Shown piece by piece: positions 17,049-26,358 of a stretch of DNA of 64,000 bases. This stretch comes from GCA-002708315 sp963676635 (lineage in GTDB: Bacteria > Bacteroidota > Bacteroidia > Bacteroidales > F082): NCBI GenBank assembly GCA_963676635.1, contig OY781105.1, positions 62,001-126,000 of the forward strand, given 5' to 3'. The notes under the pieces were generated by a model, which searched no databases, had not been told where the DNA came from, and saw only the letters and a list, made by a program, of their open reading frames with translations. Each line of letters begins with the position of its first letter. The stretch's first letter is position 1. The translations under genes and the position numbers were made by a program.

Positions 17049-18554
17049 TTGACACGAAATGGTAAACCAGATGCTGAAGTAATGGATAATCTTGTTTATA
17101 ATTATGAGAATGAAGAGGGTGTTTTAATGAGCAATAAGCTGCTGTATATTGATGATGACCCTGTTGTGAATCCTGATTATGATGATATTAGAGATCAAAG
17201 TGTAGGAAACTATGGATATGATGCAGTAGGTAATCTGACACAGGATGAAAGTGAGGATATTGCCAGTATAAGTTACAGTATGTCGAATAAGGTAGTTCAG
17301 ATAAACCGTAACTCAACCAGCGAGAAGCAGAATATTAAATACAGCTATGATGCTATGGGTAACAGAGTAATGAAGAAAACATGGTATCCAAATGGCGGCA
17401 CCCTTCCTGTTTATGAAAAAACATGGTACGTACGCGATGCACAGGGTAATATAATGGCAACATATACTTGGGAGGGAAGCAACTCACCGGAACTACAGCA
17501 ACAATACATATACGGAAGTCAGCGTTTGGGATATGTTGATCGCGAAGGACTCCCAATCCCGGAAAACATTATGCATGCAATAGGATTAAAGAAATATGAA
17601 TTATCTAATCATTTAGGTAATGTGTTAGTCACCATTAGTGACCGTCCGGTAAGTGTTGTCGACGAATCTAATACATTTATCGAAGGCTATACAGCTGATA
17701 TAGTATCTGCTGGTGATTATTATCCTGGCGGGTCGCTAATGCCGGGGAGGAATTATTCGCCGGATAATTATAGGTTCGGATACCAGGGAAGCGAAAAAGA
17801 CGATGAAATTGCCGGAGTATCCGGGGCACATATTACTACTTTCTTCAGGGAAAATGATACTAGGATTTTAAGGTGGTGGAGTGTTGATCCAAAAACAAAT
17901 TTAACACCTTGGGAGAGTCCTTATATGTCAATGGGTGGAAATCCTATTTGGTTTAATGACCCCAAAGGTGACTTAAGAGATTGGTGGAAGAATAATAGCA
18001 CAGGAGAAGCAGAAAAAATTGATCATAGAAAACTTTGGCATAAAAATGAAATGGCAAAAAAAGGCTATTCATATCTAGGAGAATATCAAACAGATTTGTT
18101 TGGAGCACTTGATGAGCCGGTCTATTTTAATACTATTGAAATATTTAATGCAGATCAAGATTTGTGGATTGCTGGTCACAATCTAGGAGGAAGATATGGA
18201 AGCATGGGTGGAGGAGAACATGGGTTGAAACAAGCGTCTGAATTTATGAATGATTTTGGGACAGCCTTATTATTAACGCCAGCTGCACTGATTGGAGAAG
18301 GCTTTATTATTATGTCAGTGTTAATTGATACAGGTTTAGATTATAAAAATAAATCGATAACTGAAGCTACAGAAAATTTATTAATAAGAGGAGCTACAAT
18401 TGGAATAGGGAAGGCTATAGGAGGTCAAACAGAAAAGCATATAAAGAATACATTTGGAAAGAGGGTAATTGATGCAGGAGTTAGTAAGAGTTTAGATGAT
18501 GTTAAGGACAAAGCAATTGAAAAAACTGAGGAAATAAATGAAAAAGATGAATGA
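17049..18554 (+). CDS. Cassette C: orphan Rhs 3' end, type 1 core, membrane-active-type tip
   Basis: 501 residues from a TTG inside the shared core (first ATG at 17082). The full type 1 core is present without the cassette B deletion, ending at RILRWWSVDPK and GGNPIWFNDPKGD. The tip is a diverged relative of that of A: DLRDWWKNNSTGEAEK, YLGEYQTDLFGALDEPVYF, a hydrophobic run ALLLTPAALIGEGFIIMSVL, and a lysine/glutamate-rich end. The sequence from residue about 245 onward is repeated almost exactly in cassette H, 16,676 bp downstream. No catalytic residues are recognisable. The two-TM immunity gene overlaps its end by 17 bp. Confidence 0.8.
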   Translation: MTRNGKPDAEVMDNLVYNYENEEGVLMSNKLLYIDDDPVVNPDYDDIRDQSVGNYGYDAVGNLTQDESEDIASISYSMSNKVVQINRNSTSEKQNIKYSYDAMGNRVMKKTWYPNGGTLPVYEKTWYVRDAQGNIMATYTWEGSNSPELQQQYIYGSQRLGYVDREGLPIPENIMHAIGLKKYELSNHLGNVLVTISDRPVSVVDESNTFIEGYTADIVSAGDYYPGGSLMPGRNYSPDNYRFGYQGSEKDDEIAGVSGAHITTFFRENDTRILRWWSVDPKTNLTPWESPYMSMGGNPIWFNDPKGDLRDWWKNNSTGEAEKIDHRKLWHKNEMAKKGYSYLGEYQTDLFGALDEPVYFNTIEIFNADQDLWIAGHNLGGRYGSMGGGEHGLKQASEFMNDFGTALLLTPAALIGEGFIIMSVLIDTGLDYKNKSITEATENLLIRGATIGIGKAIGGQTEKHIKNTFGKRVIDAGVSKSLDDVKDKAIEKTEEINEKDE

Positions 18555-18765
18555 TAAATTCATGACATATTTAGCTGAACTCCTTCATCTTATGGTTCAG
18601 AGCTATTGGGGGGCATTATTCTTTTTGTTTGCAGGTGTTCTTTTGCTTAGATATTCGATAAAGAAACCAACATCGATTTTCAATTTGAGAGGCTGGGTTG
18701 GAGGAATAGCATTAATAGCAGGAGGTTTACTAATAATTATTTTCAAATTAATTGGAAAAATATAA
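18538..18765 (+). CDS. Cassette C immunity protein, two-TM
   Basis: A 75-residue protein that overlaps the toxin gene by 17 bp and has two hydrophobic helices (WGALFFLFAGVLLL and GGIALIAGGLLIIIF) around SIKKPTSIFNLRGW. It is identical to the protein at 35214 and homologous to that at 13417. It probably neutralises the cassette C/H tip in the inner membrane. A second ATG at 18547 is an alternative start. Confidence 0.7.
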   Translation: MKKMNDKFMTYLAELLHLMVQSYWGALFFLFAGVLLLRYSIKKPTSIFNLRGWVGGIALIAGGLLIIIFKLIGKI

Positions 18766-18831
18766 TATTTGGTGCTATAAGAACTTTTATGTTTTTTGAA
18801 CCCACTGACGGTTATACTGTAATTGCAAACC

Positions 18832-18861
18832 AAAAGCCTCACTCTACTGTGGGGTTTTTTT
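18832..18861. terminator. Convergent terminator, cassette C
   Basis: AAAAGCCTCA... pairs with TGTGGGGTTTTTTT. The copy at 35508 has GGGGC where this has GGGGT, so this one contains one G-T pair. Confidence 0.65.
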
Positions 18862-19136
18862 CACTCCACATCCTTCAACTCCCCTGCCAGCGTATCCTTA
18901 AGTTTTTTCTTACCCAGGAATGCATCCAGCATTTTATATATGGTAGCTTTTTCTTCTTCGGCCAGGCTTTCAATCATGTTTATTTTTTCCATAATGGTCT
19001 TTTCCAGGGAATGAATTTCTTTAGGTTCTTCAGAAGTGGCAAAAAGTTCAGATAAAGAAATCTTTATAGCTTTTGCAATCCGGTCAGCAGTAGAAACAGA
19101 AGGGTCGGTTTTGCCGTTCTCAATGCGTGAATACTA
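18861..19136 (-). pseudogene. Truncated XRE-type regulator after cassette C
   Basis: Same family and length as the remnant after cassette A (YSRIENGKTDPSVSTADRIAKA, then a coiled helical tail). The codon before YSRIEN is TAG (complement of 19134-19136) where A has CAG, and the upstream half of the helix-turn-helix is replaced by the type 2 leader. It cannot make a DNA-binding protein as it stands. Confidence 0.75.
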
Positions 19137-19138
19137 GG

Positions 19139-19297
19139 CCCCCACACAAAGCGTAGTATATAACTCTCCTTTGCCAAAAAATCAAGTTAATCCACAATGG
19201 TAGTTATTCAATAATATATTATCTTTACATTGCATAAGGACGTAAGCTGAGAAAGCAAACCTGATCCGATGGCACACTCAATAGTACAATTGATTAT
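19139..19297. repeat. Type 2 leader repeat, copy before cassette D
   Basis: Begins GCCCCCACACAAAGCGTAGT (a degenerate half of the palindrome), then an AT-rich block with TATATTATCTTTACATTGCA and AGGACGTAAGCTGAG. Copies lie at 21247, 35813 and 39991. TATCTTTA is close to a -7 TAnnTTTG element, so it may carry a promoter for the type 2 Rhs fragments. Confidence 0.7.
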
Positions 19298-20602
19298 ATG
19301 AGTAATTTTGTTTATAATAGTAATGAGTTTGAAGATATGTTAACTACCGAAGGAAAGGTTATGCCTGAAATTGCTATTATTCTGAATAATTGTTGTTTTT
19401 ATGATATGAGAGAGCGTAGTTGCAAACTACGCTCAGTGGGGGGATTAAGTACAGGTTTATTACCACTGCAACCATACAAAAAAATTGTTGAACCACGAGT
19501 GCGAAACAATATTCTTGCATCGAGGTATATAAACCAAAAGAGTTACGAGCTAAAAGACCACCTGGGTAATGTTAACTCGGTAGTAAGCGACCTTAAAACA
19601 GCAACGCTAACAACAGGTGGTGAACCCGAAAACTTTGGCGTAACACTAAAAACAATAACAAACTACTACCCGTTTGGCGCACCCTTAAGCGGCCGTACAG
19701 TCTTTGGTAACGATTATAGGTTCGGGTTTAATGGAAAGGAAAATGTTGATGAAGTCTTTGGAGTAACTGGAGGTTTTCAAGATTACGGAATGCGTGATTA
19801 TGATACTCGAATAGCAAGATTTATTAAGGTGGATCCATTGACAAAATCCTACCCAATGCTCACCCCTTACCAATTTGCAAGTAATACCCCGATTTGGGCT
19901 ATCGATCTGGATGGATTAGAGCGGCTAATTTATACAAAGAAAAGGCTATACCATGAAGATGCTAATAAAAAAATACCATGGTCAGTAGTTGCTAATAGTG
20001 GACGGCTGCAGTGGATGAATGATCCCAATTCCCAAAGTGTTAAGTATAATCATGCTACAGGTGAAGGTGGTGGGCCAATACCGGAGGGTAATTATTTTGT
20101 TTCATTGGATAATACAAATGATAGACTAACGAAAGGAGATAAAAGTGGTGGCGCATGGGGCAAATACTCAATCAGGCTTGATTATGGTTTTTGGCAAGCT
20201 GTAAATTTGAAATTGTTTAATAATAATAGGAGTGGCTTTTATTTACATGAAGATGGAAATCAATTTGAAGAAGGGGGAGAAGGAAGTGGAGGATGTATTG
20301 CTTGTACAAAAGGAAATGATATTTTAAAAGTAAAAACCCAAATACTTGAGTACTATAATGCTGGAATGGATGAACTTGATGTAAAAGTTGATTACGATTA
20401 TACTCCTGATTTGAATTATACTGTAAATACTAAAAAGGATCCTTTGAATTTTCGGGCATCACCGGGAGGAAGCAAAATAGGTTCTTTAAATAAAGGCACT
20501 AATTTAATGGGAACAGGAAATGTAAATGGAAGTTGGACAGAAGTTCAAACTGATTCTGGTCAAACAGGATGGGTTAGTTCAGAATATTTAAAGACAAGAT
20601 AA
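19298..20602 (+). CDS. Cassette D: orphan Rhs 3' end, type 2 core, L,D-transpeptidase-like tip with SH3
   Basis: 434 residues. Residues 1-33 are an Rhs piece (FVYNSNEFEDMLTTEGKVMPE). The translated palindrome then gives RERSCKLRSVGG, joined in frame to the type 2 core (YELKDHLGNVNSVVSDLK, NYYPFGAPLSGRT, YRFGFNGKE). The tip begins after DLDGLERL. It has GPIPEGNYFVSLDN, an H317 followed 16 residues later by C333 in SGGCIAC, matching the His...(S/x)GC layout of L,D-transpeptidase-fold (Tlde1/DUF2778-like) enzymes, and ends with a bacterial SH3 domain from about residue 380 (LNFRASPGG, GWVSSEYLK). It probably attacks peptidoglycan stem peptides in the periplasm. The gene for an anchored periplasmic immunity protein follows after 2 bp. 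Confidence 0.8.
   Translation: MSNFVYNSNEFEDMLTTEGKVMPEIAIILNNCCFYDMRERSCKLRSVGGLSTGLLPLQPYKKIVEPRVRNNILASRYINQKSYELKDHLGNVNSVVSDLKTATLTTGGEPENFGVTLKTITNYYPFGAPLSGRTVFGNDYRFGFNGKENVDEVFGVTGGFQDYGMRDYDTRIARFIKVDPLTKSYPMLTPYQFASNTPIWAIDLDGLERLIYTKKRLYHEDANKKIPWSVVANSGRLQWMNDPNSQSVKYNHATGEGGGPIPEGNYFVSLDNTNDRLTKGDKSGGAWGKYSIRLDYGFWQAVNLKLFNNNRSGFYLHEDGNQFEEGGEGSGGCIACTKGNDILKVKTQILEYYNAGMDELDVKVDYDYTPDLNYTVNTKKDPLNFRASPGGSKIGSLNKGTNLMGTGNVNGSWTEVQTDSGQTGWVSSEYLKTR
19412..19434. repeat. Palindrome inside cassette D coding sequence
   Basis: Arms GAGCGTAGTT and AACTACGCTC with loop GCA, followed by AGTGGGGGG, in the reverse orientation to the copies that start type 1 leaders. It is read in frame as ERSCKLRS. 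Confidence 0.85.
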
Positions 20603-20604
20603 AA

Positions 20605-20946
20605 ATGAAACGACCAATCATTTATATAGGATTATTTCTAACGGGATTGATCATTATACTTGGATTATATTACAATGCCAGAAAGGAGTGCACAAAGGAT
20701 ATATTTAGTCAAAAAGCTGTAACTAATCAAACAGTTATATTTTTCAACAAGATATGTGGAGGAATGGAAGTTAGTGTCGATTCAATAAACAGACTGCTTG
20801 GTAGTGAGTATACTATTGAAAAAATAAGCATCAATCATATTAAAGTAACCCCTAAGGGGTTTAATGTTCACGATTTTTCTGGATTTGAAATTAAGATTGA
20901 TACATCGACAAATAAAATACGATACATAGGCTTATACAAGCCATAA
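20605..20946 (+). CDS. Cassette D immunity protein, membrane-anchored
   Basis: A 113-residue protein whose single N-terminal hydrophobic helix (IYIGLFLTGLIIILGLYY) anchors a domain of about 85 residues, presumably in the periplasm. It starts 2 bp after the toxin stop. The location fits immunity to a peptidoglycan-directed tip. No known domain is recognised. Confidence 0.65.
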   Translation: MKRPIIYIGLFLTGLIIILGLYYNARKECTKDIFSQKAVTNQTVIFFNKICGGMEVSVDSINRLLGSEYTIEKISINHIKVTPKGFNVHDFSGFEIKIDTSTNKIRYIGLYKP

Positions 20947-20952
20947 TGTTTT

Positions 20953-20981
20953 AGCCCTTGATAAATTAATCAGGGGCTTTT
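20953..20981. terminator. Convergent terminator, cassette D
   Basis: AGCCCTTGAT / AATCAGGGGCT stem with TTTTAC after it, between the immunity gene and the opposing regulator remnant. Confidence 0.7.
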
Positions 20982-21246
20982 ACTTATACGCCAACCTTGT
21001 TTTAACGGACGCCAGCAAATTATCAATGGTGTAAAGGATATGGGATTTATCGGTCTCGATCAGGGCAGCAATATTATTAAGCCTTTTAAGTATATCCGGG
21101 TCTTTAAGCACATTCACCTCGTTGGTCTCACCAAGTAAATAGCCAACAGTAGTATCAAGTAACTTAGCCAGCTTCCTGGCCACCTCAATGGAAGGTGTCA
21201 TCTCATCACGTTCGTATTTACCAATAACCGTGTAAGAAGTGTTCAT
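20980..21246 (-). pseudogene. 5'-truncated XRE-type regulator after cassette D
   Basis: From an ATG at 21246 it reads MNTSYTVIGKYERDEMTPSIEVARKLAKLL and a C-terminal DKSHILYTIDNLLASVKTRLAYK motif. Compared with the intact regulator at 23290 it lacks about 27 residues, including the first helices, and is cut by the type 2 leader. The recognition helix (SYTVIGKYERDE) survives, so a shortened protein could be made, but stable DNA binding is doubtful. Confidence 0.7.
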
Positions 21247-21408
21247 CCCCACACTAAGCATAGTTTATATCTACCCTTTGCCAAAAAACAAGTAAATCCA
21301 CAATACTAGTTATCCAATAATATATTATCTTTACGATGCATTAGGATAGGACATATGCTATGAAAATAAACCTGATTCGATGGCACACTCAATAGTACAA
21401 TTGATTAT
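21247..21408. repeat. Type 2 leader repeat, copy before cassette E
   Basis: CCCCACACTAAGCATAGTTT, then the same AT-rich block as at 19139 (TATATTATCTTTACGATGCA). Closest to the copy at 39991 (both have ATTAGGATAGGAC). No gene. Confidence 0.7.
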
Positions 21409-22793
21409 ATGAGTAATTTTGTTTACAATAGTAATGAGTTTGAATGTATTTTAACTAACGAAGGAAGGGTAATGCCTGAAATTGGTATTATTCAGAATAA
21501 TAATTGTTTTTATGATATGAGAGAGAGTAGTTGCAAACTACGCTCAGTGGGGGGATTGAGTACAGGTTTATTACCTCCGCAACCATACAAAATTATTGTT
21601 GAACCACGAGTGCGAAACAATATTCTTGCATCGAGGTATATAAACCAAAAGAGTTACGAGCTAAAAGACCACCTGGGTAATGTTAACTCGGTAGTAAGCG
21701 ACCTTAAAACAGCAACGCTAACAACAGGTGGAGAACCCGAAAACTTTGGCGTAACACTAAAAACAATAACAAACTACTACCCGTTTGGCGCACCCTTAAG
21801 CGGCCGTACAGCCTTTGGCAACGATTATAGGTTCGGGTTTAATGGGATGGAGAAGGACGATGAGATAAGTGGTTCTACAGGAAGTCATTATACGGCTACG
21901 TTTTGGGAATATGATAGTCGTTTAGGGCGTAGATGGAATGTTGACCCAGTAGATAAACCTTGGGAAAGTTCTTATGCTTGTTTTCATAATAATCCTATTT
22001 ATTGGACAGACCCAGAAGGAAATGACCCTCCCGAAAAAACAAAAAATATACAGTTCAAAAAGGTGATAATCTTACTAATATTGCTAAGCAAAATAATGTA
22101 AGTGTTGATGATTTAGTTTCATGGAATGATAACATTACTGACCCTGATAAGATTTATGCTGGAGATGAGATAAATGTATCAAACCCTGCACGATGGGTTG
22201 GGGCAGCAAATGGTCAGTGGACTGATACCGAAAATCCTGGTGAATTATGGGCTAAAGATGATGATGGAAATTGGTATGACCGTAATCAATCATTTGGAGA
22301 TTGGTATGCTCAAGAAGCTGCGAAAACAGGCGAAGTATGGTTAATGAGTTCGGAAGATATACAAGCATTAAAGAGTATTTGTGTCGATATGGTGTCTTGG
22401 GGAATGTATTCGTATGGTACTGGTAACAGTATGCCAAAAACGAGAGGTTGGAAAACTCCAAAAGGAGTATACAAACCACCATTAAGATTAGCATATGAAA
22501 GTGAAGTATTAGGTCTTAAAAAAGTTGGAGAAACGATGTTGAAAAATGGAAAGAGTAAAGAAGTTGTTGCTCGAACATTAACCAATATGAGAAGAAACAT
22601 CGGAATAAAGTACAAAAATATGACGCCTAAAAATATGCAAAATCAAATTTACCAGCGAAATATGGAATTGTATGGTGATAAATATGGTCCGACAATTGAA
22701 TATTTTAGAGCACAAGGTAAAACTTGGGAGCAAATTATTCAGAGTTCTTCTCGACCAGGAGGAAAGGACATGATTTTTGGAATTAAGTTTTAA
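21409..22793 (+). pseudogene. Cassette E: orphan Rhs 3' end, type 2 core, LysM and tip behind a -1 frameshift
   Basis: The first frame (21409-22101, 230 codons) carries the Rhs piece, in-frame palindrome peptide, type 2 core, and FWEYDSRLGRRWNVDP...YWTDPEG. At 22041-22047 the sequence A-AAA-AAT occurs in the phase of a -1 slippery heptamer. In the -1 frame the next codons give YTVQKGDNLTNIAKQN...YAGDEINV, a LysM peptidoglycan-binding domain, and the frame stays open to 22793. The remainder (WVGAANGQW, RRNIGIKYKNMTPKNM, NMELYGDKYGPTIEYF, SSSRPGGKD) is an unrecognised tip that looks like a polymorphic-toxin end. So this is either a programmed frameshift, phase variation in an A-tract, a sequencing error or a real lesion. 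I label it pseudogene conservatively. Confidence 0.72.
21523..21545. repeat. Palindrome inside cassette E coding sequence
   Basis: GAGAGTAGTT-GCA-AACTACGCTC (one arm mismatch), in frame as ESSCKLRS and followed by AGTGGGGGG, as in cassettes D and I. Confidence 0.8.
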
Positions 22794-22797
22794 GTTT

Positions 22798-23238
22798 ATG
22801 TGTAAACATGAAATATTGCTAAGAAATTATGATAAATGGCAATCTTTAATTTTGTTTGATGTAGAAACAAATAAAGTAAAAGAAATAGATACTAAAAAAG
22901 GTGAAAATATAAATCCAGTAGGAAAGTTTAAATTATTAAACAACAAGCTGTTGTCTATTTATCAATATTGTGGAGAAATACAATTAAATTACAATAAGAA
23001 TGTTTTTTTATTGAATGATGTTATTGATATTGATATATCCTATAATAAAAAATATGTTACAACAAACATAAAATTAAATAACAATGATAATGTCACTATT
23101 GATGAGATAATTAACACAGAACAATTTGTTAACGATTTTACACAAACAGATGGAGAAGACTTTAGTATTTTAAAATTTATTTATAATATTTTTAAAAATA
23201 AAGAACGTCAAAATGTATTAAAAGAAGTTTGGGTGTAA
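22798..23238 (+). CDS. Cassette E immunity protein (putative)
   Basis: 146 residues from the ATG at 22798, 4 bp after the toxin stop; a TTG at 22777 in the same frame is less likely. No signal peptide or membrane segment, so a cytosolic protein. It is lysine/asparagine-rich, and I recognise no family. Position next to the tip and before a convergent terminator is the only evidence for an immunity role. A cytosolic immunity protein would imply a cytosolic target, despite the LysM in the toxin. Confidence 0.55.
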   Translation: MCKHEILLRNYDKWQSLILFDVETNKVKEIDTKKGENINPVGKFKLLNNKLLSIYQYCGEIQLNYNKNVFLLNDVIDIDISYNKKYVTTNIKLNNNDNVTIDEIINTEQFVNDFTQTDGEDFSILKFIYNIFKNKERQNVLKEVWV

Positions 23239-23260
23239 AATAAAAATTTAACAATCAGAT

Positions 23261-23292
23261 AAAAAAGTCAGGCTTTATGGTCTGACTTTTTA
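23261..23292. terminator. Convergent terminator, cassette E
   Basis: AAAAGTCAG / CTGACTTTT stem with a 9-10 nt loop, A-tract before and T-tract after, so bidirectional. Confidence 0.75.
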
Positions 23293-23637
23293 TTTTGTAT
23301 AAGCCTGCCGAGCTCTGGTATCTCTTAATAAACCGTCTAATGTATAAAGAATACAATGTTTATCTTCTTCTGGTAAATTATTAATCTCGTTTAATCTTTT
23401 CAACATAGCAGGGTCTTTCAATAAATTAAAATCTTCAATCTCACCAAGAAGATAGCCGACAGTTGTTTCTAAGATGTTGGCTATTTTTTTAACGACATCA
23501 ATAGTCGGTTTAACTTCATCCCGTTCATATTTACCAATAATAGAGTGATTTGTATTTAATTGTCTTGCGAGTTCGCTTTGTGAAAGTCCTTTAGCTTCTC
23601 TGCATTCTCTTATTTTTTTACCAAAACTATTGCTCAT
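23290..23637 (-). CDS. Intact XRE-type regulator of cassette E
   Basis: A 115-residue protein with a complete Cro/C1 helix-turn-helix at residues 7-62 (IRECREAKGLSQSELARQL, then SIIGKYERDEVKPTIDVV) and a C-terminal helical tail ending DKHCILYTLDGLL..TRARQAY, the family signature shared by the remnants in this island. It is convergent with the toxin-immunity pair and is the only member that keeps its native 5' end; no palindrome lies upstream. It may repress its own promoter or an unlinked Rhs locus. The 162-bp upstream gap to symE holds no other gene. Confidence 0.85.
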   Translation of the reverse strand: MSNSFGKKIRECREAKGLSQSELARQLNTNHSIIGKYERDEVKPTIDVVKKIANILETTVGYLLGEIEDFNLLKDPAMLKRLNEINNLPEEDKHCILYTLDGLLRDTRARQAYTK

Positions 23638-23799
23638 AATCGGTCATTTATGGTGTTATAAAGTCTTTATTTAACTGATTTTGCAAATATACAGGTCATA
23701 AATTACATAAAAAAATCAAAAATATTTTGTTGTTTTAGTCAGATATTATAATTTTGGGCAATAAATGAACATGTAAAAAAATTTAAAATATTTTTCAGC

Positions 23800-23979
23800 A
23801 TGAGCAAAAACGAACGCAAACTAAAGCTACAACCGGAATACAGCCCACGAGCTTACCGCAGTAGAATAGTGCCAAGCCTGAAACTGTCGGGTGTATGGTT
23901 GGAGCAATCCGGTTTTAACATTGGCGAAACAGTACAGGTAACAGTAAAGGAAAAAGAATTAATCATCAAATCCCAATAA
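23800..23979 (+). CDS. SymE-like toxin, type I toxin-antitoxin family
   Basis: A 59-residue protein: RKLKLQ, then YRSRIVPSLKLSGVWLEQSG, F.IGETVQVTV and a terminal LIIKS. This is the pattern of the SymE_toxin family (AbrB-like fold), whose E. coli member is an SOS-induced toxin controlled by antisense RNA SymR. I could not verify an antisense RNA here. It lies 1 bp before a degenerate primase gene, as in Bacteroidota mobile elements, so it is probably cargo of the same element. Confidence 0.75.
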   Translation: MSKNERKLKLQPEYSPRAYRSRIVPSLKLSGVWLEQSGFNIGETVQVTVKEKELIIKSQ

Positions 23980-23980
23980 C

Positions 23981-26193
23981 ATGGAGATACACGAAATTAA
24001 AAACAGGCTGAACATTATTGATGAACCAGGCATCTCGGAATAGAAGTAAACCAACGAACAAAACGAGCTTTGTGTCCGTTCCACAACGATAAAAACCCAT
24101 CCCTGCAGTTCAGCGAAGAAAAACAAATTTGTACATGCTTTAGTTCTAATTGTAATCTTGGAACAATGGATTTAATAGGGCTTACAGAAAAAGCCAAAAA
24201 TCTGAATACTCATGAGGCATTAAAATACTTATCGGAATTAGCAGGGGAAACAAAGCCAATCAGCGAACAAAAACGGCAGACCCCACCAGAACCGGAACAA
24301 GCTGCAAGGGTTGCAGTCTTAAAAAAATCCTTCACCTTTTTTGAAAATGCACTGATAGCAAGCAGTCCGGCAAGAAAATATTTAGAAAGCAGAAATTTAA
24401 ACCTACAATAAATCAAAGCAGGCTATCAAACAGTAACATTGCACCACGGAGAGAATAAGTATTTAATAGAAAGCCTGGAACAAATAGGATTACTAAAGAA
24501 AATCAATAGCGGACATGCACCCTTCGGGCTTGGTAGTATTGTTTTTCCATTAAGAAACAAAAAGAATGAAATTACAGGCTTATACTTCAGGGCAGTAGAA
24601 CCACGCCCCGGAAAATTTGCAGGCAGGAACTACGAAAAACATCTTTACTTAAAGAACCGTCAAGGACTTTACCCGAACTATCCGAAACCAAACACAACAA
24701 AATTACTAATCCCTGAAAGTATTATTGATACAGCCACTTTACAGCAAATACCTGAAATTACAGAACATTACGAATTATTGTCAAGCTACGGAACTAATGG
24801 CATTACAGAAGAACACAGGCAGGCAATTAAGGAACTGAAAGAACTGGAAGAAATCGTACTGTTTTTTGATGGAGACGAGCCGGGCAAAGAGGGAAGCAAA
24901 GCAAGAGCCGGAGAATTACACCAACTATTACCAGGCATTAAAATATCAATTGTAGAAACACCGGAAGACGAAGACATCAACAGTTTATCACTTGGACATA
25001 CAGCAGAACTATTTACAGAGTTATTACAAAATCGGAAACCCTTCGACAAAGCTCAGGATGTACCTTTTATCTTTCAAAAGAATACTTCAACTGAACAAAG
25101 TTCCATTGAAGAAAAAAAAGTAATAGAGCCAGTGAGTACCCCATCCCCATCGGCAGTAACCAACACCCAAACGACTAATAAAAACGAGCTTGATACTTCT
25201 AACTCTTACAAAATCATCTTTACCACAGAAACAGCCATTTACTACATCAAAGGCGGAATACCCAAAGCCTTAGACAGTATGAGAGTTACGATTGAAATAG
25301 AAAACATCACAACAGGCAGAAAAAGCCGTCAGAAAGTAGATTTATACGAGGATAAGCAAACCGAGAAAGCAGCAAGGGAAGCTGGAGAGAAATTAGGCAT
25401 CAGAGCCGATTTAATAGAAATGGACTTGAACTATTTAACTGACCTTTTGGACGATTACAGAGAGCAACAAATAAAAGAAAACGAGCCGGCAGAGAGCAAT
25501 AAAAAAGTAATCATACCGGAAGAACAAAAAACAAAATGTATCAGCTTCTTAAAGCAAAAACAGTTAGTCAGGAAATTTAACCAACTCATAGAAAAGGCAG
25601 GAATAACAGGCGAAGAAAACAACCGTATATTTTTATTTGTCATTGCCACTGCTTACAAAATGCCCGATACATTACACGCTTTAATACAAGGCAGTTCAGG
25701 AAGTGGAAAAACTTATTTATCCAAGCAAATCACCGACTTAATGCCTACAGAAGATGTAATAAGATTAACCAGGGTAACAGAAAGCAGTTTTTACAACTTT
25801 GGCGAATACGAAATACAATACAAACTTATCGTACTGGAAGATATAGACGGGTTGAAAGAAGAAGCAGAATACGCTTTTAGAGAGCTTCAAAGCAATGGAT
25901 TTATAGTAAGTGGCGTAGCAGCTAAAAATGAAAACTCCGGCTTTTTTAATACCGTTCAGCGAAAAGTAAGAGGCCCAATCGGGAGCATAGTAACCACCAC
26001 CAAAGGCGAGATTTACGAAGATAATATGAGCAGAATATTTTTACTGGCAGTAGATGAAAGCAAGGAGCAAACCAACAGGATTATAGAATACTTAAACAAA
26101 AAATCTTCAGGTATGATAAATAAAACAGAAGAAAGAGAAACTAAGCATTTTATACAGAACTGTATTAGAATGCTGAAACCCCATGAGGTTGTA
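23981..26193 (+). pseudogene. Degenerate CHC2 primase / TOPRIM / P-loop ATPase of a mobile element
   Basis: Three pieces of one gene. From ATG 23981 the first codons (MEIHEIKNRLNII) are followed by a frameshift or small deletion near 24020-24035. In the next frame the CHC2 zinc finger follows (VNQRTKRALCPFHNDKNPSL, then CTCFSSNCNLG). A single in-frame TAA at 24409-24411 interrupts it, after which the frame is open to the IS element: a TOPRIM region (LLIPESIIDTATL, EIVLFFDGDEPGKEGS) and a Walker A motif GSSGSGKTYLSKQI with Walker B-like LIVLEDIDG. Such primase-helicase-like proteins belong to Bacteroidota plasmids and integrative elements. The 3' end meets the IS3 element at 26194. Confidence 0.82.
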
Positions 26194-26262
26194 TGAGATG
26201 GTCTAGTTTGACTAGACAGATTTTACTTCAGTGCTAATTATTTTCTTTTGCATTTGTCACCA

Positions 26263-26332
26263 GCAAAGTTATTCTAAAATTTTGATGAGCTCCAATAAAA
26301 TGCTCAAAAAAAAATTTTGGAAATAACTTTGC
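26263..26332. repeat. 70-bp imperfect palindrome in the IS3 non-coding end
   Basis: GCAAAGTTATT + AAAATTTT + GAGC on the left pair with GCTC + AAAATTTT + AATAACTTTGC on the right, around an 11-13 nt loop. It is downstream of orfB, so it could act as a terminator or insulate against through-transcription. Confidence 0.75.
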
Positions 26333-26358
26333 TTTCATGATTTGCGCGTAATTAATTG

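Noticed and set aside
23981..26193. Primase pieces as separate real genes
   Set aside because: The pieces are consecutive parts of one known architecture (CHC2, TOPRIM, P-loop ATPase) separated by one stop and one frameshift, so one broken gene is simpler.
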